From assembly GCA_035531075.1 (NCBI GenBank), contig DATKTO010000029.1:84815-148814 (forward strand): DNA of 64,000 bases. The letters run 5' to 3'. The number at the start of each line of letters is the position of its first letter. The first letter of the stretch is position 1. Shown here one piece after another: positions 62,535-64,000 of the stretch. Source of the DNA: 39-52-133 sp035531075 (GTDB lineage: Bacteria; Pseudomonadota; Gammaproteobacteria; Burkholderiales; Gallionellaceae). A program made the translations under genes and the position numbers. The notes beneath the pieces are model-generated. The model searched no databases, was not told the DNA's origin, and saw nothing but the letters and a program-made list of their open reading frames with translations.

Positions 62535-62955
62535 CCGTTTGCCGGGGGTAGCCCGGCGGCTAGTCACTTTCTTTTGCTTCGCCAAAAAGAAAGTAACCCA
62601 AGAAAAGGCGACCCCGGTTTACCGCCCCTGCGGGGTTCCCTCTATTTTTCACAAACAAGCGGGGCTGCGGGGTAAACAAGTCAACAGCAAAAACGGTGTG
62701 GGCACAAAGTGCCCACAAATGAATTTTGTTTTTGTATTCGTTTTTGAAGTTGCTTTTGAAGTTGCTTTTGAATTTGATTTTCGCTTTTATCTCCCCTGTT
62801 CCGCCACCGAGTAGCGGAGACTGGTCAGGGGTAGTCGGCGAGGACTGTCTGAGCACGCAGTGCGAGTTCCGCAGCCGCCTGACCAGTCGAGCACACGCAG
62901 GGAACCTCGCAGAGGTGGCGGATTGGGGTCGCCTTTTCTTTGGGTACTTTCTTTC
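62535..62955. repeat. Large structured repeat, copy C (right end truncated)
   Basis: Same family as 36532-37113. The left terminal hairpin GCCGGG-GGTAG-CCCGGC and the CTTCGC-loop hairpin are followed by a short degenerate arm with GTTTACC/GGTAAAC pairing. There is a single central hairpin TGTGGGCAC-AAA-GTGCCCACA (62697-62717), and then a T-rich stretch with TTGCTTTTGAAG tandem units (62743-62790). The right arm is inverted: outer stem TCCGCCACC (62800-62808) with GGTGGCGGA (62914-62922) and inner stem GACTGGTCAGG (62819-62829) with CCTGACCAGTC (62878-62888). The element stops near 62955, before the terminal hairpin. The gap 62401-62534 holds no supportable gene. Confidence 0.85.
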
Positions 62956-63038
62956 GGAATTATGTAGCAGCAGCACAAAGTTCTAACCAGCCACACGCCT
63001 AGAATAGTTGCCTTTCATCCTACAGACAAGGGCGCATC

Positions 63039-63464
63039 ATGGGAACATCGTTTGTCATATCAGGCTTGCTCACAAAGCACACAGAACTAATCACTCTAAT
63101 GGAGCATCACGCCAAGGAAATTGACCGCATAGATTCAGAACTGCGGCATTTGAGCGCGACGATCAAGCTATTTTCTCCTGAAACTGACTTACGCAGCTTG
63201 CAGCCAAAACGATTTGTAGAGACAAACAAGGTGTTCAAGCAAGGAGAGAGTAGCCGCATGGTGTTAGAGGTACTACGTGAGGCCGGCGGCACGTTAAACA
63301 CGCAAGCAATAGCTCAACGTATCGCTGAAAAGAAAGGGTTAGACGAAAGCAAGTGGAAATCTATCAGAGATACCATCCTGGATACACTGAAGCGGCTTGA
63401 AACTAAGGGAGTGGTGCGCCAGTCCGGTAAAGATGGGCTGGCGATACTCTGGGTTATTGTTTAA
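63039..63464 (+). CDS. Winged-helix hypothetical protein, possible transposon passenger
   Basis: 141 aa. N-terminal coiled coil (ELITLMEHHAKEIDRIDSEL, LRHLSATIKLFSPETDLRSL) and a C-terminal winged-helix-like part (VLEVLREAGGTLNTQAIAQR, RDTILDTLKRLETKGVVRQS). This layout resembles a protein family I recall next to transposases in many proteobacteria. Its TAA shares the TTAA with the stop of the convergent ISXO2-like gene. ATG 63039. Confidence 0.65.
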   Translation: MGTSFVISGLLTKHTELITLMEHHAKEIDRIDSELRHLSATIKLFSPETDLRSLQPKRFVETNKVFKQGESSRMVLEVLREAGGTLNTQAIAQRIAEKKGLDESKWKSIRDTILDTLKRLETKGVVRQSGKDGLAILWVIV

Positions 63465-63860
63465 GCCGCCAAACGTTCAGTTTGACGCTTGTTACCTTGC
63501 CAATACCCGCACCAGTCAGGGCTAGTAACTGTACGGGCGCACTTCTTCATGATGTCGTTGAATATCACACCATTGGGCAAGCGGCGGGTATCTTCACGAT
63601 AAGCCGCTTCGTTTGCATAATTTGCCAGATACAGGTTTCCGAATTTGTGTGTCTGGCCGTACTGCATTCTACGGAAGCGGCTTAAATACGATTCAGCCAG
63701 ATTGTTTGTAGTACCATCATCAGCGCGGTATTCGATGCTGTGATTCACGCGGCGGGTTTCATACTTTGCATGGAGGCGGTCATACGCATTGCTTTCGTCC
63801 GCGCAGATTACTGAGCCTTTCTTTACGAAAGCTTCTGACAGGTTGCCGATGTCGGTTTGA
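63461..63860 (-). pseudogene. ISXO2/IS1595-like transposase, 3' part, interrupted by an IS256-type element
   Basis: The C-terminal catalytic part of an ISXO2-domain (IS1595 family) DDE transposase: GSVICADESNAYDRLH (second catalytic Asp), VNHSIEYRADDGTTNNLAES (third acidic residue Glu) and RFRRMQYGQTHKFGN. The frame is continuous only up to about 63860, where IS256-type DNA begins; the zinc-ribbon N-terminus and the first Asp are missing from the window. Translation from the ATG at 63976 would start in the inserted IS and is not meaningful. Confidence 0.85.
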
Positions 63861-64000
63861 GGGGGTGTCCTGAATTTTGTGTAAACGGAATTCATTAATG
63901 CTGCGGCATCCGTTCCTCGAACTGGATAGTAAAACGATTCAGTGCCGCTTTCCAGTCCCTTATCGGCATCGTCCATTTTTTACTGATGTTTTGTATGGCA
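63861..64000 (-). mobile_element. IS256-family insertion sequence, end only
   Basis: The terminal sequence GGGGGTGTCCTGAATTTTGT (63861-63880) is the typical IS256-type inverted-repeat end. It joins directly to the broken ISXO2-like gene. The rest of the IS lies to the right of the window; bases just outside the end (63853-63860, cggtttga) would be the candidate 8-bp target duplication. Confidence 0.85.
63895..64000 (-). CDS. IS256-family transposase, C-terminal end (partial)
   Basis: The last 34 codons of a minus-strand transposase running in from the right edge. The peptide WTMPIRDWKAALNRFTIQFE followed by ERMPQH and TAA is the characteristic C-terminus of IS256-family (Mutator-like) transposases. 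The stop is at 63895-63897, 34 bp inside the IS end. Confidence 0.85.
   Translation of the reverse strand, partial: AIQNISKKWTMPIRDWKAALNRFTIQFEERMPQH

Noticed and set aside
62403..62585. 60-codon minus-strand frame at the left end of repeat copy C
   Set aside because: It begins inside the repeat and matches no family; spurious translation is more likely.

Overview
The window reads as one continuous piece of a betaproteobacterial chromosome, most likely from a Gallionellaceae-type (Sideroxydans/Gallionella-like) chemolithoautotroph. This is inferred from the betaproteobacterial gene order pilD-coaE-zapD-yacG and mraZ...ftsZ-lpxC, together with two complete RuBisCO systems (form I and form II). 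The species cannot be fixed from the sequence alone.

Layout. Positions 1-5820 hold the end of a type IV prepilin peptidase gene, coaE, zapD, yacG, a Nudix-ThiE fusion, a frameshifted DUF815 ATPase, argJ and a cyclic-nucleotide-binding-domain protein. Positions 5842-10308 hold secA, an M23 peptidase, a DciA-like gene and a small membrane protein. Positions 10407-29576 are the complete dcw division and cell-wall cluster on the minus strand, in transcription order mraZ, rsmH, ftsL, ftsI, murE, murF, mraY, murD, ftsW, (repeat mini-ORF), murG, murC, murB, ddlB, ftsQ, ftsA, ftsZ, lpxC. Many of its genes overlap by ATGA or GTGA. RNase P RNA lies upstream at 29857-30220. Positions 30409-36292 carry a MASE3-PAS-GGDEF-EAL protein, an envelope protein of unknown function and a YadGH-type ABC exporter. 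Positions 36532-38470 are accessory: a DUF2971 gene between two copies of a structured repeat. Positions 38582-43375 hold rlmI, xerC, DUF484, dapF, tag, a CoA-binding protein gene and tRNA-Arg(CCG). Then come an EAL-CZB protein and a PsiE-like protein.

Positions 46155-58830 are the carbon-fixation island. The form I operon cbbL-cbbS-cbbQ-cbbO runs leftward, with a divergent LysR gene (cbbR). The form II operon cbbM-cbbQ2-cbbO2 runs rightward, with its own divergent LysR gene. Each RuBisCO therefore has its own regulator and its own Q/O activase pair. Positions 58953-61785 hold a Sua5-type gene and purE-purK. The right end (61876-64000) is accessory: a hypothetical gene, a third structured repeat, a winged-helix gene convergent with an ISXO2/IS1595-like transposase gene, and the end of an IS256-type element inserted into that transposase gene.

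The most unusual things seen are: (1) a family of large palindromic repeats (36532-37113, 38228-38470, 62535-62955) whose stems change sequence between copies while keeping pairing; (2) a 105-bp-period tandem repeat between ftsW and murG that forms a 74-codon ORF with ATGA overlaps on both sides and ends in a recoded copy of the FtsW C-terminus; (3) competing hairpins and long inverted repeats in the gaps of both cbb operons; (4) a catalytically complete EAL domain fused to a CZB zinc-sensing domain.
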